DNA of 64,000 nt, from positions 1 through 64,000 of the forward strand of contig CBDCAU010000010.1 in NCBI GenBank assembly GCA_965214115.1, written 5' to 3'. This document shows positions 62,701 to 64,000 of this stretch, in pieces. Below the pieces are notes generated by a model that worked only from the letters and a program-made list of their open reading frames with translations, searched no databases and was not told where the DNA came from. The number at the start of each line of letters is the position of its first letter. The first letter of the stretch is position 1. The position numbers were made by a program, and so were the translations under genes. This DNA comes from Owenweeksia sp965214115 (GTDB lineage: Bacteria > Bacteroidota > Bacteroidia > Flavobacteriales > Schleiferiaceae).

Positions 62701-64000
62701 GGTCAGCAACGGCGGCAACCATCTTTATATTGACGATATTTTGATAGAGGGCAACCCCACGGCCGCGCCCCAAGCGGACTTTAGTTCGCCCAGTACCGTC
62801 TGCGCGCTCTCCCTCGTTTCTTTCACCGACCAAAGTTTCGGCTCGCCCAACAGTTACCTGTGGACATTCTCCGGCCCCGCCACTTTTACGGACACCAACC
62901 GCCACCCAACGGTAACTTTTGCCCAAGCCGGATTTTACGATGTAGAATTGAAAGTAAGCAATGGTATCGGTGCCGATTCTTTGTTGAAAACCGCGCAAAT
63001 TGCCATTGATCCTGCCGACTCTGTGCAGGCCACGCTTTTATATTCCAGCCAAATGATTTGTTTTGGCGATACGTTTGCCGCCAGTGTTTCCGGTTCCGGA
63101 TTCGGTGCCAATCCCGTTTTCCATTGGTATGTTAATGGCAATTTGGAAGCGTCTGGCGCGGATCCTTCCTTTTCCTATCTCAATTTGAAACAAGGCGATT
63201 TTGTGTATGCCATAGTGGAATCCAGCTTGGCGTGCGCCTTTCCGGAAAATGCTTCAACGGACACGGTGGCCGCGCCCGTTTTGCCCAACGTAGTGCCTCA
63301 ATTGCAGAGCAAACCCCTGTGGTGCAGCACGGAAGCCGCCGACACCTTGAAGGCCGCGCCGGGTGGTGGCACCTTCAGCGGGCCGGGCGTTGTCAATAAT
63401 GTTTTTGATCCTAAGGTGGTAGGCCAAGGCAACAATATCTACACGTACACCGTGCAGGATTCCAACGGCTGCACCTATTCCGCGCAGTTTAGCTTGGCCG
63501 TGCAAGCCCCGATTTCCTTTTCATTCGATCCCAATCCACAAGTGTGCGAAAACGAGACGAATATCTCGCTTACCGTGGCCACGCCCGGTGGCGGGCAATA
63601 TGGCGGCCCCGGTATTTTTGGCAACCGCTTTTTCCCAGATTCTTTGGGCACGGGCACTTACACGCTTACTTACCTTTATAATACCGCCGCGTGCGGCACC
63701 ATCATCGACAGTTTTCAGATTGACGTTTTGCCGCGTCCCGCCCAGCCAGCCGTTACGCAATCGGCCGGCAGCTTAACCTCCAGCCCAGCGGCGGCTTACC
63801 AATGGTTTGATGCCGGCGGAGCCATTGGCGGCGTTACTTCCCAAACCTTTGTGCCCAGTCAGAGCGGTCAATTTTCGGTGCGCATCGCAGACGGCAACGG
63901 CTGCCAAAATTTTAGCGACACGGTCAGTTTCAACATCGGGCTGGACGAGCTGCCCCTTGGCATTTCGTTGGAAATCTTCCCTAACCCAGCGGACGAGAGT
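59711..64000 (+). CDS. Giant T9SS-secreted BNR propeller/PKD/jelly-roll protein, 3' end cut
   Basis: 1430 residues are visible, open to the window edge. Signal peptide MKNILIGIFTVILGMCYGQ, a charged region (WKEREVEKGKGWKQFKRW), then a BNR propeller (about 95-750) with Asp boxes STDGGQTW, STNGGDTW, SSNGGSSW and SRDGGSSW, a PKD domain (753-840), a jelly-roll (842-1012, ending LYIDDILIEG), another PKD, Ig-like repeats with the FSGPGV segment also found in the preceding gene, and the start of a type A sorting domain (LEIFPNPADES). Paralogue of the preceding gene; only about 70 residues are missing. Confidence 0.88.
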   Translation, partial: MKNILIGIFTVILGMCYGQSADWVDQMHDPNVNFYTVQQSFENYWKEREVEKGKGWKQFKRWEAFMAPRVYPSGERPNPSILAAEYFKMEAESTAPTGQWKPLGPYDGPSLGGVGRVNCIAFHPTNSQIMWVGTPAGGLWKSTDGGQTWMTNTDQLTNLGVSAIAVHPTNDSILYIATGDNDAGDTYSYGILKSSDGGLTYAPTGLSFPVQNQVRVGDIKINPTNPNVLVVSSRAGIYRSTNAGVSWLQVQSGSFDRMEQKPGSDSVLYASTISGSSCRIYRSTNAGKTWAQLSIPAMPINNARRIELAVTPDDPNYVYAVVGASNNGFEGIYRSTNGGDTWTQRANSPNLLGWSTTGSDQGGQAWYDLALAVNPNDKNELFVGGVNIWSSSNGGSSWSLAAHWFGGGNRPFVHADIHWLAFSPNTTGVFACTDGGLYHDIIGQKNWDALNDGMNITQYYRLGAAASDTTRILAGAQDNGTHRYVSGNWAHVNGGDGMECAINPENSNVMYASSQYGNIRKSTNGGSSFNANFNLPPTGNGNWVTPYQLDPQHPDTMYAGYDRMWRSYNGGASFTAVSPSNLTGGNNIDQMAIAPRHENVLYISEGDRLWRSNDYGANWSQRNPPGNNAITYITVSYEDPDHVIISRSGYSSNQKVYESRDGGSSWTNLSAGLPNVPANAVTIENGNEQGIYVGTDLGVFYRDSETDGWQDFNQDLPNVIMNELEINYINNKIRIATYGRGLWESPLYRDLVKPKARMEIAQNICLGDTATLLDASFYDPNNFEWTITPTTFSFVNGTSATSQNPEIYFSQKGIYNVKLNVSNENGEDSLLVTSALAVGGYPLTYQNDFEEIPPFQKFETPEIADGKWQRTETSGNGSFVAPLRNATVGAEFELISPPISFENHDSVWMSFRHAYGGRGANTSDSLKIYAATGCSSNWTLVAALGEDGSQNFITASPTNSVFKPSNGQWCGNSLAACNTLNLSSLAGMEGVRLRFVAVSNGGNHLYIDDILIEGNPTAAPQADFSSPSTVCALSLVSFTDQSFGSPNSYLWTFSGPATFTDTNRHPTVTFAQAGFYDVELKVSNGIGADSLLKTAQIAIDPADSVQATLLYSSQMICFGDTFAASVSGSGFGANPVFHWYVNGNLEASGADPSFSYLNLKQGDFVYAIVESSLACAFPENASTDTVAAPVLPNVVPQLQSKPLWCSTEAADTLKAAPGGGTFSGPGVVNNVFDPKVVGQGNNIYTYTVQDSNGCTYSAQFSLAVQAPISFSFDPNPQVCENETNISLTVATPGGGQYGGPGIFGNRFFPDSLGTGTYTLTYLYNTAACGTIIDSFQIDVLPRPAQPAVTQSAGSLTSSPAAAYQWFDAGGAIGGVTSQTFVPSQSGQFSVRIADGNGCQNFSDTVSFNIGLDELPLGISLEIFPNPADES

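Overview
The window looks like a chromosomal segment of a Bacteroidota bacterium. It has many proteins with the type A C-terminal sorting domain of the type IX secretion system (T9SS; core F-x-NPA near the C-terminus, ending in KxxK/N), bacillithiol gene bshC, kdsB (Gram-negative LPS), a Bacteroidota-type dipeptidyl-peptidase set (M49 and S46), and TAnnTTTG -7 promoter boxes typical of the phylum. I cannot place it more finely. Both window ends cut genes: fabG at the left and a giant secreted propeller protein at the right.

Layout. 1-8.7 kb: fabG (partial), two tandem T9SS paralogues, a thioesterase, a DPP III lipoprotein, a tandem Uma2 pair, bshC. 8.7-15.6 kb: orphan DUF433 antitoxin, methyltransferase, kdsB, a TIGR02757 gene, egtB-egtD (ergothioneine), an rRNA methyltransferase and a parDE pair. 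15.5-26 kb: RNA ligase, esterase, Nudix, the overlapping ribD-EamA-YigZ-metallopeptidase operon, a thioesterase, dnaA, a four-helix-bundle gene inside dispersed repeats, a protein-tyrosine phosphatase and an RsmI-like methyltransferase. 26-31.4 kb: three successive PIN/HTH toxin-antitoxin modules in increasing states of decay, then an S46 peptidase gene broken by two frameshifts. 31.6-47.3 kb: a 15.6-kb secreted-protein locus of four 'A' genes (related to the N-terminal region of SprB-like gliding adhesins) and two 'B' genes (about 1550-residue jelly-roll proteins) arranged A1-B1, A2-A3-A4-B2; B2 is interrupted by one in-frame TGA. 47.4-52.1 kb: a rearranged UPF0175/DUF3368 toxin-antitoxin pair with a chimeric ORF, aspS, and a 1.4-kb segment bounded by aspS and a diverged second copy of the last 195 bp of aspS. 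52.2-64 kb: a beta-helix T9SS protein and two giant BNR-propeller/PKD T9SS proteins.

Housekeeping genes (dnaA, aspS, kdsB, ribD, fabG) alternate with accessory regions full of recent rearrangement: tandem duplications, chimeric ORFs, homopolymer frameshifts, tandem 7- and 8-bp repeats, and an aspS tail whose differences are nearly all synonymous, as expected of DNA from a related strain. Several genes have a -7 box 4-5 nt before the start codon, which predicts leaderless mRNAs. The best candidates for something undescribed are the paired A/B secreted locus, the recombination unit next to aspS with its two copies of a 90-residue membrane protein plus short secreted peptide, and the four-helix-bundle gene flanked by inverted repeats. 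No tRNA, rRNA, IS element or CRISPR array was found.
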